Assembly: GCA_947446975.1 (NCBI GenBank)
Contig: CANFHM010000005.1
Coordinates: forward strand, 1-64,000
Direction of reading: 5' to 3'
Length of the DNA stretch: 64,000 bases
Source of the DNA: Microthrixaceae bacterium
Lineage (GTDB): Bacteria > Actinomycetota > Acidimicrobiia > Acidimicrobiales > Acidimicrobilacustridaceae
This document shows, piece by piece, positions 17,071 through 24,492 of this stretch (position 1 is its first letter; every line of letters starts with the position of its first letter). The translations under genes were made by a program, and so were the position numbers. The notes under the pieces are model-generated. The model had not been told where the DNA came from and made no database searches. It saw nothing but the letters and a program-made list of their open reading frames with translations.

Positions 17071-17771
17071 CCCCGGCCGGCCCGATGGAGGGAACGATGC
17101 ATATGACCGGGCCGAAGGCCGGGCCGTTGACCGGGCCGCTCGTGATCGGGCTCGATGAGGCCGGGGTCCGGTCCATCGCCGCCGGCATCGGCGGACACCT
17201 GCTGGTCCAGCCCGCGGTCAACGGACATTCGACGGACTGGCGCTGGGCCGACGCGCTCGAGACCTGGCGGGACGACGCGATCGACGGACCATCAGCCGCC
17301 GCGATCGTCGTGGCGCTCATGCCCGGGGTCGTGGATCCGACCCCGCACGACCAGATCGACATCGACAGCTGGGTCGCGCGTTGTGAGCTCATCCTCGCCC
17401 GATGGATCGCCGCGCTGGGTGTGGCCCAGCGACGATGCGTCGACGGTGGGGTCATCGTCGCCGTCGTCGATCGGGCGGCGCCCCTCGACTGTGCCGGCCG
17501 ATCGACCGAGACCGCGGTGTCCGACGCCGTCGAGGCGCTCATCCGATCACTCGCCCGGTCCGAGGGGCCTCGCGGGGTCCGGGTGAACCTGGTGACCACA
17601 CCGTCACGGGTCACCACCGGGCCGGTCGTCGATCCCCGGCCCCCGTTGGCCGGGTTCCCTGGCTCGATCGACGGGGATGTGATCCCGACCTGTCGGATGC
17701 TGCTGTCGCCGGATGCGACCGCGCTCACCGGTTCGATCCTGCATGTCGACGCCGGGAGGTCCTGGCGATGA
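17067..17771 (+). CDS. Degenerate SDR-like protein
   Basis: 234 residues. The C-terminal half is like an SDR: EALIRSLARSEGPRGVRVNLVTTPSR..., then CRMLLSPDATALTGSILHVDAGRSW. However the glycine-rich TGxxxGxG motif is replaced by GLDEAGVRSIAAGIG, and no Ser or Tyr-x3-Lys active site is present (AVSDAVEALIR at the expected place). It is therefore likely a non-catalytic partner, perhaps forming an oligomer with the full SDR encoded directly after it with a four-base overlap. Start could also be a later ATG (17097 or 17103). Confidence 0.7.
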   Translation: MTPAGPMEGTMHMTGPKAGPLTGPLVIGLDEAGVRSIAAGIGGHLLVQPAVNGHSTDWRWADALETWRDDAIDGPSAAAIVVALMPGVVDPTPHDQIDIDSWVARCELILARWIAALGVAQRRCVDGGVIVAVVDRAAPLDCAGRSTETAVSDAVEALIRSLARSEGPRGVRVNLVTTPSRVTTGPVVDPRPPLAGFPGSIDGDVIPTCRMLLSPDATALTGSILHVDAGRSWR

Positions 17772-18532
17772 GCACCGAGCAGCGTCGGGTCGTGCTGATC
17801 AGCGGCGCCAGCGGCGGGGTCGGCGCCGGGGTGGCCCTCAGCTGCGCGAGCGCCGGCTGGAGCGTGTGGATCATGGCGAGGCGCGCCGCTGAGGCGCAGC
17901 TCGTGGCCGACCGGGCCACCGCACTCGGTGGCTCGGCGCAGGTGTTCGTCGGCGATGTCGGCGACCCGGCGTCGGTGCGCGATGCGACCGCCACGATCAT
18001 CGAGCGAGAGGGCCGACTCGACGGGATCGTGCACAACGCCACGAGTGGACGCTCGCCGATCCCGGCCCCACTCGCCGAGGTGCCCTTCGCCGATGTGGCC
18101 GACCATGTGCGCGTGTCGCTGCGCGGCACCCATCTCCTCGCCGCCGAGGGACACCGCCACCTGGTCGCCACCCACGGCTCCTTCGTGGTGCTCACCTCGG
18201 AGGCCGGCTTCGAGGGGAAGGCGCGCCTGCCGGTGTACGCAGCAGTGAAGGCGGCGCAGCGCGGTGTGGTGAGGGCCCTCGCCCGGGAATGGGGACCGAC
18301 CGGAGCGCGGGCCAACTGCGTCGCTCCACTCGCGTCGACACCGGCCATGACCACGGCGTTCGAGAACGACCCCGAGATGGCCGCCCGGGTGCTCGCCCGC
18401 AATCCGCTGGCGCGTCTGGGCGATGCCGAGACCGATATCGGACCGGTCGTGCGGTTCCTGCTGAGCGACGAGAGCCGCTACGTCACCGGCATGACACTCA
18501 TGGCCGATGGCGGAAGTTGCCCCATCACCTAG
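17768..18532 (+). CDS. Short-chain dehydrogenase/reductase
   Basis: 254-residue SDR with ISGASGGVGAGVAL, a cofactor-specificity segment MARRAAEAQ (Arg suggests NADP), VHNATSGRSP, VVLTSEAGFEG with Ser, YAAVKAAQRGVVRALA (Tyr and Lys) and TGMTLMADGG at the end. The NNAG motif is altered to HNAT. Last gene of the five-gene coupled run that begins at 13596; tRNA-Lys follows after 22 bases. Confidence 0.88.
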   Translation: MSTEQRRVVLISGASGGVGAGVALSCASAGWSVWIMARRAAEAQLVADRATALGGSAQVFVGDVGDPASVRDATATIIEREGRLDGIVHNATSGRSPIPAPLAEVPFADVADHVRVSLRGTHLLAAEGHRHLVATHGSFVVLTSEAGFEGKARLPVYAAVKAAQRGVVRALAREWGPTGARANCVAPLASTPAMTTAFENDPEMAARVLARNPLARLGDAETDIGPVVRFLLSDESRYVTGMTLMADGGSCPIT

Positions 18533-18554
18533 CCCGATTAGTGTCCGGGACCCA

Positions 18555-18629
18555 GCCTCTGTGGCCAAGTGGTAAGGCAGCGGACTTTTAATCCGACGAG
18601 CGTGGGTTCGACCCCCACCGGAGGCACCA
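18555..18629 (+). tRNA. tRNA-Lys (anticodon TTT)
   Basis: Cloverleaf with acceptor GCCTCTG pairing CGGAGGC (one G-U), D arm, a seven-base anticodon loop CTTTTAA giving TTT, T loop TTCGACC and an encoded CCA end. The anticodon stem has four good pairs and one mismatch at its base. Confidence 0.93.
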
Positions 18630-18703
18630 GCGGTTCCCCACACCCATCGAGCAGCAGGTTCCGGCGCGTCGTCCCCGATCGCCGACAGCGAGATGCACGC
18701 CGC

Positions 18704-21001
18704 TCAGAGATCCCCGAGTCGGTCGAAGATGGCGTCGGCGCGGCGATGCGTGGTGCGCACATGGGCCATGGAATAGGTGCCCTCCGACTGGACGATGGCG
18801 CCATCACGGAGCAGCAGTGCGAGCGCCGAGGAGATCTCGGCCGGGGCGAGCTCGTCGAAGCGCTCGACGAGCTGATCCTCGGAGGCCGGGCCATCACGGA
18901 GGATGGAGGTCATGATGCGGCGTTCGGTGGGGGTCCGGTCGAGCAGTCCGGCGACACCGGCGGAGATGGCTTCACGGCTCAGGGTTCGCACCACACAATC
19001 ATCGAGGGCCCGGGCGGTCTCGGCCCGCCGATCGCCGGCCATGAGTCGCAGATCACCGCAGTAGTTCCCGGGACCGAGGACAGCCACCCGTCGTGACTGA
19101 CCCTGCCGATCGCTGGCGAGGATCTCGATGCGACCCGAGATCGTGAAGACGATCCGGTCGGCGTCGTCGCCCTCGCAGTAGATGTCCTCGCCGGCCCGGT
19201 AGCGCTCGGTGACGAGATGGGTGTGCAGCTCGGCATGGGCGTCCTCGGCGATCCCGAGGACGGAGAGATCGACAGCGGCGAGCGAGAGACGCTGCTTCCA
19301 GAGATGCGAGTACGACGGGACGTTCTCGAGCAGATCGTGATGGGTGCCGAAGTAGACCGAATCACCATCGAGGAACAGGACGTCGTCGACGGCTTCGGCG
19401 ATGTCGGAGGTGCGGGCGCCGACCATCACCGTGTCGATGGAGGTGGCCCGGAGGTGCTCGATGATCGGGAGGGCCGCATCTGGGTCGGCGAACACGTCGA
19501 GCGGTCCCACCAGCAGGATCTTCGGCCTCGACGCGAGTGCCACGGCGAGCGCCAGTCGCTGGCGTTCGGAGATCGAGAGCAGCGTGGCCCCGTAGCCGAG
19601 CGACTCGATGAGCATGCGTCGGTCGCGGGCGATGCGGTGGAGACCGACGGCCTCGAGGACCGAGACCGCGGTGTCGGGGGTGAGATCGGGGTCCACCGCG
19701 AGCAGTTGGTCGATGGGCGGATCCGAGAATCCCGCACCGGTGGCCGGCACATACGCCACCGATCGGCTCACGCTCGGCATGCGGGCATCGAACCCATCGA
19801 TGAGGACCCGGCCCGACTGCGGGTTGTCGTCCCCGGCGAGCAGCGCCAGGAAATCGTCGGGATGGGTGCCCACCGGGGTGACGACGCCGATCAGCCGTCC
19901 GGCGGGGATGACGAGCGAGATCGCCTCGAGCCGTTGACCGGATTCGAAATGGGCGCTCAGATCATCGAGTTCGATCCCGCGTGGTCGCCCGAGCACCGGT
20001 GCCGGATCCACCGCGTCGACCCGGTCGGGGAGCTGGAGGATCCCGTCGATCCGCACCTGACTGGTGACACCGAACTGCACCGAGCGCAACCACGGAGGCA
20101 GCGCCTCCAGACCGGCGACCACTCCTTCGACGAACAGGATCGCCGCCGCCACATGGGCGAGCCCGCTCCCGCCGACGAGGAGAGCGAAGACCACCACCAC
20201 CAGGAGCCCGAAGAGTCCGGTCGCGTGACCCCCGAGCTCCAGCCGGGTGACGTTGTTCTCCTGGACCTCAGTGGTCTCCTGAAGCTCAAACGTGACACGG
20301 GCGAACCGGTTCCGGAGCCAGTGCTGCAGATGGAGACCGGTGACGGTGCGCGAGGCGACGAGTGCCTCGTCGACGTTGGCGCGCAGATCGCTGCTGGTGG
20401 CGAGCCGGGCATGATCGGCGGCGAACAAGGTCCGCCCGACAGCACTTCGGTAGACGACGAACAGGAGCGTCGTGATGGTCATGGCGAGGCCGGCCCGCCA
20501 TTCGACGACGGTGAGCAGCACGAGACTCTGGATGACGCGCACCACACCGGGCAGGCCGCTGGCGAGAGTGAGCTGGAACGCTCCGGCCACCTGATCGACG
20601 TCGGTGGAGAGCCGGGTGACGATCGATGCCCGACGCAGCGCGTGCTGATGGAACGCCTCGGTCTCGAGGGTGCGATCGAAGATCTCGAGCCGGAGCTTCG
20701 TGGCCGACAGGCTCGTGAGGTAGTGCGCACCGATGCTCACGCCGTAGCGGAACACCAGCTGCCCGGCGATGAGCAGCACGAGGGCGATGATCATGCGCCA
20801 TTCCCACTCGCCGTTGTGCAGCAGTTCCTCGACGAGCAGTGGGGTGAGCGCCTGACAGGCCAGCACCACGACCGACATCGCGGCACCGACCACGAACGCC
20901 ACCCGATGACCGCGGACGTACGGGGAGTACCACCGCATGAACCGCGCGATGCTGCCGCTGCCACTCGGTGGGACGGCGCGTTCCCGGTCGCGGGTCTCCA
21001 C
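18704..21001 (-). CDS. ABC-exporter-like pseudo-ATPase fused to a cyclic-nucleotide-binding domain and winged helix
   Basis: 765 residues. About 1-330 is an exporter-type membrane domain with six helices (REHRVAFVVGAAM-like start, LSATKLRLEIFDRTLE, IVTRLSTDVDQVAGAF). About 345-570 is a nucleotide-binding domain in which all ATPase motifs are lost. Walker A is GVVTPVGTHPDD with no Lys, the signature is LSISERQR, and Walker B is ILLVGPLDVFADPDA without the Asp-Glu pair. About 590-700 is a CRP-like domain (YRAGEDIYCEGDDADRIVFTISG, RRAETARALDDC). The last 65 residues look like a winged helix (IMTSILRDGPASEDQLVERF). It probably senses a ligand at the membrane rather than pumping. Co-transcribed with tetR, four bases apart. 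Confidence 0.85.
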   Translation of the reverse strand: METRDRERAVPPSGSGSIARFMRWYSPYVRGHRVAFVVGAAMSVVVLACQALTPLLVEELLHNGEWEWRMIIALVLLIAGQLVFRYGVSIGAHYLTSLSATKLRLEIFDRTLETEAFHQHALRRASIVTRLSTDVDQVAGAFQLTLASGLPGVVRVIQSLVLLTVVEWRAGLAMTITTLLFVVYRSAVGRTLFAADHARLATSSDLRANVDEALVASRTVTGLHLQHWLRNRFARVTFELQETTEVQENNVTRLELGGHATGLFGLLVVVVFALLVGGSGLAHVAAAILFVEGVVAGLEALPPWLRSVQFGVTSQVRIDGILQLPDRVDAVDPAPVLGRPRGIELDDLSAHFESGQRLEAISLVIPAGRLIGVVTPVGTHPDDFLALLAGDDNPQSGRVLIDGFDARMPSVSRSVAYVPATGAGFSDPPIDQLLAVDPDLTPDTAVSVLEAVGLHRIARDRRMLIESLGYGATLLSISERQRLALAVALASRPKILLVGPLDVFADPDAALPIIEHLRATSIDTVMVGARTSDIAEAVDDVLFLDGDSVYFGTHHDLLENVPSYSHLWKQRLSLAAVDLSVLGIAEDAHAELHTHLVTERYRAGEDIYCEGDDADRIVFTISGRIEILASDRQGQSRRVAVLGPGNYCGDLRLMAGDRRAETARALDDCVVRTLSREAISAGVAGLLDRTPTERRIMTSILRDGPASEDQLVERFDELAPAEISSALALLLRDGAIVQSEGTYSMAHVRTTHRRADAIFDRLGDL

Positions 21002-21005
21002 TGCG

Positions 21006-21659
21006 CTACGCCCCGACCATTGAGATGATCATCTGCCGGACGCGGGCTCTCGCGATCTCGACCTGATCGGGCACGTTCAGCATCCGTGTCGGGATATGAC
21101 GGCCGGACAACCAGACCGACAGCCCGAGTGTGAGCCAACCGACCATCGCACCGTCGAGGGCGGCAGTGGCCGCATCGACCGATCCGCCACGCGACTCCCG
21201 GACGGCACCGACGAGGAACCTCAGGTTCTCGAAGTTGCGCAGGCCGGTGTGCTCGAGGCGAGCAGCAGCATCAGGCTGCATGTCGCCGACGATGCTCGAC
21301 GCCTCCCGCTGGAAGTTGAGCGCCGCTGCGAGCCCCGGATTGGCGATGGTCCAGTCGATCTGACGATCCACCCAGGCCAGGAGGCGGTCGAGAGGATCCG
21401 GCCCCGCGGCCCCGGCTACCCGCTCGAGTTCCTCGACATAGCGCTCGTAGCCGAGTGCCATCGCCTCGGCGACGAGCCCGTCGCGTCCATCGAAGTGGAA
21501 GTTCACCAGTGACCGGGAGATCCCGAGCTCGATGCAGAGCTCCTTCGGATGCATCGCCGCCGCACCCTCGGTGGAGATGACCGACAGCGCCGCCTCGACG
21601 AGCGCCGCACGGGCCTCGTTGTGGCCCAGCTCCTTCGCCGATCCTGCGGTCTGTGCCAA
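21006..21659 (-). CDS. TetR-family transcriptional regulator
   Basis: 217 residues from TTG 21659, selected because GGAG stands six bases upstream and no ATG/GTG fits. The N-terminal HTH reads ARAALVEAALSVISTEGAAAMHPKELCIELGISRSLVNFHFDGRDGLVAEAM. The ligand domain is all-helical (ERYVEELERVAGAAGPDPLDRLLAWVDRQ...). Effector unknown. It lies between the pseudo-ABC gene and a divergent four-gene arm; a 17-bp palindrome in the gap is the probable operator. Confidence 0.87.
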   Translation of the reverse strand: MAQTAGSAKELGHNEARAALVEAALSVISTEGAAAMHPKELCIELGISRSLVNFHFDGRDGLVAEAMALGYERYVEELERVAGAAGPDPLDRLLAWVDRQIDWTIANPGLAAALNFQREASSIVGDMQPDAAARLEHTGLRNFENLRFLVGAVRESRGGSVDAATAALDGAMVGWLTLGLSVWLSGRHIPTRMLNVPDQVEIARARVRQMIISMVGA

Positions 21660-21739
21660 CTGATGCTCCGAGTGGTGGGGTCCGGTGGTGGAATCCTGTG
21701 GTGGGACGGGCTGCAGACCCACCGAGGAGGTCCTCCGGC

Positions 21740-21756
21740 GCTGAACCCGGTTCAGC
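21740..21756. promoter_or_regulatory. Candidate TetR operator (17-bp palindrome)
   Basis: GCTGAACCCGGTTCAGC has seven-base arms and a three-base centre. It covers the expected -35 position of the promoter whose -10 is at 21765, so a bound repressor would block that promoter. A second smaller palindrome GGAGGTCCTCC lies at 21727-21737. Confidence 0.6.
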
Positions 21757-21764
21757 TGTTCGGG

Positions 21765-21770
21765 TACCCT
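21765..21770 (+). promoter_or_regulatory. -10 box TACCCT, leaderless start of lipoprotein gene
   Basis: TACCCT, six bases, then ATG 21777. It selects this start among several in the open frame. Confidence 0.6.
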
Positions 21771-21776
21771 AGGGCC

Positions 21777-22436
21777 ATGGGTCAGCGCTCGCACAGTCTC
21801 GCACCGCGCCCGGGCCCGGGGCGCGCCATCGTGACATCGATGGTTCTCGTCATCGCCCTGCTCGGTGGCTGCAGCACCGGACACTCCTCGTCCACTGGTC
21901 CCGGCCCGACCACCACCGACTCGGCCGCAGACACCGGCCCGACCACCACTGCGACCGACCCCGGAACAGCGGTTCCGGCGGGCGACGGCCGCCTGATCGA
22001 GTTCTCGGTGATGGCCCATGGGGTCGACACCGACCAGACCTTCCGCACGACCGGACCGGGTGCACGGCTGCGCTACGGCAACGGCCGACTGACCGGCCTC
22101 ACCACCATCGACGGGGCTCCCGCCGGTGCCGAACTGCTCGCCCAGGTCGGCTACGACGACGGGTCGGGTCCGTTCACCGGCTTCTGGACGTTCACCTTCA
22201 CCGATGGGTCGGATCTCGTGCTGCGATACGCAGGTCGGGCCAGCAGATCCGACGAGGACACCACGATCATCGGCGACCTCACCGTCTTCGGCGGCACCGG
22301 AGGCTACGCATCGGTCACCGGAGGGGGCACCGTGCACGGCGAACGGACCGTCGCCCTCGGCGGCGATGTCGATTACCGGTTCACCCTCACGCTCTCCGGT
22401 CTGCCCGCCGAGCCCCCGTCACCGGTCGACAGGTAG
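21777..22436 (+). CDS. Secreted lipoprotein with AOC-barrel-like domain
   Basis: 219 residues. A basic N-terminus and hydrophobic stretch VTSMVLVIALLGGC end in a lipobox with Cys near residue 32, followed by a Ser/Thr/Pro-rich linker. The mature domain repeats beta-strand patterns, with GDLTVFGGTGGYASVTGGGTVHGE near the end. This Gly-rich segment is like allene-oxide-cyclase-like barrels and DUF3224-type proteins. It would be anchored on the outer face of the membrane, near the sensor encoded next. First gene of the arm that faces tetR. Confidence 0.75.
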   Translation: MGQRSHSLAPRPGPGRAIVTSMVLVIALLGGCSTGHSSSTGPGPTTTDSAADTGPTTTATDPGTAVPAGDGRLIEFSVMAHGVDTDQTFRTTGPGARLRYGNGRLTGLTTIDGAPAGAELLAQVGYDDGSGPFTGFWTFTFTDGSDLVLRYAGRASRSDEDTTIIGDLTVFGGTGGYASVTGGGTVHGERTVALGGDVDYRFTLTLSGLPAEPPSPVDR

Positions 22437-22439
22437 CGT
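22434..22439 (+). promoter_or_regulatory. -10 box TAGCGT built on the lipoprotein stop codon
   Basis: The TAG stop of the lipoprotein gene is the first half of TAGCGT, six bases before ATG 22446. It offers a second, leaderless transcript for the sensor-MinD-GNAT genes independent of the lipoprotein promoter. Confidence 0.5.
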
Positions 22440-22445
22440 CATCCG

Positions 22446-23711
22446 ATGGCCGTTCGCACCGATGCTCCGTCGGTTCCGCTCACACCTGGCTCCGGCGCCA
22501 CCGCGAACGAACCTCCCGTTCCACCGCGAGCGAGCCGTCGACGCTGGCACCTCGGCATGCGCTGGAAACTCCTGATCGCGTTCGGACTCGGCGTCTCACT
22601 CGTGTTCGTGGTCGTGGCCACCTGGATCGTGCGCTTCTCCACCGACACCGCGAGGAACCGCCTCACCGAGAACCTCCGCAGTCTCAGCATCGGTGGCGCC
22701 CAGACCATCGACGCCGAGGAGTTCCGATCACTCACCCGCACCGAGCGTGCAGTCGTGCCCGGAGACCCATACCCGGCGAACGCGGCCACGCTGGCCGGAA
22801 CCGCCGCAGCCGCCGACAGCGCGTATCCCACCACCGCCGCCTACTGGGATCACGTGAACCAGATCGCCAACATCCGTCGCACCAATCCCGAGGCATCGCC
22901 CTACACGTACTACCGGGGTGATGACGGCAACCTGGAGTTCATCGGCTCATGGAGCGCACTCGGGTATCCGACCATGAACGTCGATCCGCCGATCGGGACC
23001 CTGTTCCATCAGCCGGTCTCGACCCTCGTCGACGACACCACTGCGACCTACTTCGAACGCGGTCTCACCGGGACCACCGCGCAGCCCGCCTACACGGACC
23101 GCTTCGGCCACTGGATCTCGGTGTACACCCCGATCGTGGCGGCCGACGGCACCACGGTGGGCGCCATCGGCGTCGACTACCCGCTGGCCTATGTGGATCA
23201 GGTGCAGAGCAGGGTCCGCAGCGTGCTGTTCCCGGTGTTCGGGATCGCGTACGTGATCCTCATCCTGCTCGTGCTGTACCTGTCGCATTGGATGACCCGT
23301 CGACTCGGTCGCCTCTCGAGCGCCACGAGACGCGTGTCGGGTGGCGATTACGACGTGGACCTCAGCGGTGCCGCCAAGGCGGTGTTCCCGGATGAGATGA
23401 CCGATCTCGCCCAGAGCTTCGGCGTCATGACCGAGAAGATCCGCGCCCGTGAACGGAGCCTGGTCCGGCAGGTGCAGGTGCTGAAGGTCGAGATCGATGA
23501 GGCGAAGCGGCAGCAGAGCGTGGCCGAGATCACCGAATCGGACTTCTTCACCTCGCTCACCGCCAAGGCCACGGCGCTGCGAGCCCGAGTGCGCGAACTC
23601 GACGCCGCCGAATCCGAGACCGAACCCGATACCCGGACCGATTCCCGGACCGATTCCCGGACCGATTCCCGGACCGATTCCCAGACCGACACCCAGGAGA
23701 CCGATCGATGA
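22446..23711 (+). CDS. Cache/HAMP-type membrane sensor without output kinase
   Basis: 421 residues. A short cytoplasmic tail is followed by helix 1 (WKLLIAFGLGVSLVFVVVATWIV, about 40-62). A roughly 200-residue extracytoplasmic sensor domain of Cache type has FGHWISVYTPIVAADGTTVGAIGVDYPL. Helix 2 (about 257-278) leads to a HAMP-like segment (RRLGRLSSATRRVSGGDYDVDL...DEMTDLAQSFGVM) and a coiled coil. No kinase, cyclase or methyl-accepting domain follows; the end is an Arg-Thr-Asp-Ser repeat tail. It must signal through partners, most likely the MinD-like ATPase or GNAT fusion whose genes are coupled to it (four-base overlap). Confidence 0.82.
   Translation: MAVRTDAPSVPLTPGSGATANEPPVPPRASRRRWHLGMRWKLLIAFGLGVSLVFVVVATWIVRFSTDTARNRLTENLRSLSIGGAQTIDAEEFRSLTRTERAVVPGDPYPANAATLAGTAAAADSAYPTTAAYWDHVNQIANIRRTNPEASPYTYYRGDDGNLEFIGSWSALGYPTMNVDPPIGTLFHQPVSTLVDDTTATYFERGLTGTTAQPAYTDRFGHWISVYTPIVAADGTTVGAIGVDYPLAYVDQVQSRVRSVLFPVFGIAYVILILLVLYLSHWMTRRLGRLSSATRRVSGGDYDVDLSGAAKAVFPDEMTDLAQSFGVMTEKIRARERSLVRQVQVLKVEIDEAKRQQSVAEITESDFFTSLTAKATALRARVRELDAAESETEPDTRTDSRTDSRTDSRTDSQTDTQETDR
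23634..23681 (+). repeat. 12-bp tandem repeat CGGACCGATTCC, four perfect copies
   Basis: Four perfect head-to-tail copies with worn copies on each side (to about 23693), all in frame near the 3' end of the sensor gene. They encode Arg-Thr-Asp-Ser units. The number of units may vary between strains by slippage. Confidence 0.9.
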
Positions 23712-24478
23712 CCAGGATCATCTCCGTGCATTCCTTCCGGGGCGGCACGGGCAAGAGCAACTCCAGCGCCAACATCGCAGCACGGCTCGCCGCATCAGGT
23801 CGTCGTGTGGCGGTGGTCGACACCGACGTGCAGTCCCCGGGGATCCACGTGCTGTTCGGGTTCGACGAGCACATCCCGGGCCCCACGCTCAACGACTACC
23901 TCTACGGCACATGCCCGATCGTCGACACCGCCCACGATGTCACCGAGCGCATCACGCTGAGCGGCGCCGGTGTGGCACCGGGAGGCGCGCTCTACCTGGT
24001 GCCGTCCAGCATGAAGGCGGGCGACATCGCCCGTGTGCTGCGCCAGGGCTACGACGTCGAGATCCTCAACGACGGTTTCCGTGAACTCGTCAAGGGCCTG
24101 CAGCTCGACCATCTCATCATCGACACCCATCCGGGACTGAACGAGGAGACCCTGCTGTCGATCACGATCAGCGATGCACTGCTGCTGATCATGCGTCCCG
24201 ACAAGCAGGACTACCAGGGCACGGCGGTCACCGTCGACATCGCTCGTCGTCTCGAGGTCCCCGAACTCCTGCTGATGGTCAACAAGGTGCCGTCCCACGC
24301 CGATCGTGAGGCGATGGCCGCCGACGTCGCCGAGATCTACGGCGTGGATGTGGCCGGTGTGCTCCCGCTCTCCGAGGACATCGTGTCCAACGCATCGGGC
24401 GGCCTGTTCTCCCTCACCGATCCCGACCACGAGTGGTCGGTCGCCATCGCTGCGGTGGTCGATCGACTCGCCGGCTGA
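23708..24478 (+). CDS. MinD/ParA-like P-loop ATPase
   Basis: 256 residues. Deviant Walker A RGGTGKSNSSANIAA at 11-18, then VVDTDVQSPGIHVLFG (A' segment), DHLIIDTHPGLNEETLLS (Walker B) and LLMVNKVPSHAD. No C-terminal amphipathic MinD membrane helix is obvious. ATG overlaps the stop of the sensor gene (ATGA). A MinD-like switch between a HAMP sensor and an RsbW-like protein could localise or gate the complex; this is inference from order. Confidence 0.87.
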   Translation: MTRIISVHSFRGGTGKSNSSANIAARLAASGRRVAVVDTDVQSPGIHVLFGFDEHIPGPTLNDYLYGTCPIVDTAHDVTERITLSGAGVAPGGALYLVPSSMKAGDIARVLRQGYDVEILNDGFRELVKGLQLDHLIIDTHPGLNEETLLSITISDALLLIMRPDKQDYQGTAVTVDIARRLEVPELLLMVNKVPSHADREAMAADVAEIYGVDVAGVLPLSEDIVSNASGGLFSLTDPDHEWSVAIAAVVDRLAG

Positions 24479-24492
24479 TCTCCCGCGCTGCG

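Noticed and set aside
17067-17771. Calling this gene a normal SDR enzyme
   Set aside because: It lacks the Gly-rich cofactor motif and the Ser/Tyr/Lys site; listed as degenerate instead.
23634-23693. 12-bp repeats read as a CRISPR or regulatory repeat array
   Set aside because: No spacers; they are in frame inside a coding region and encode a peptide repeat.
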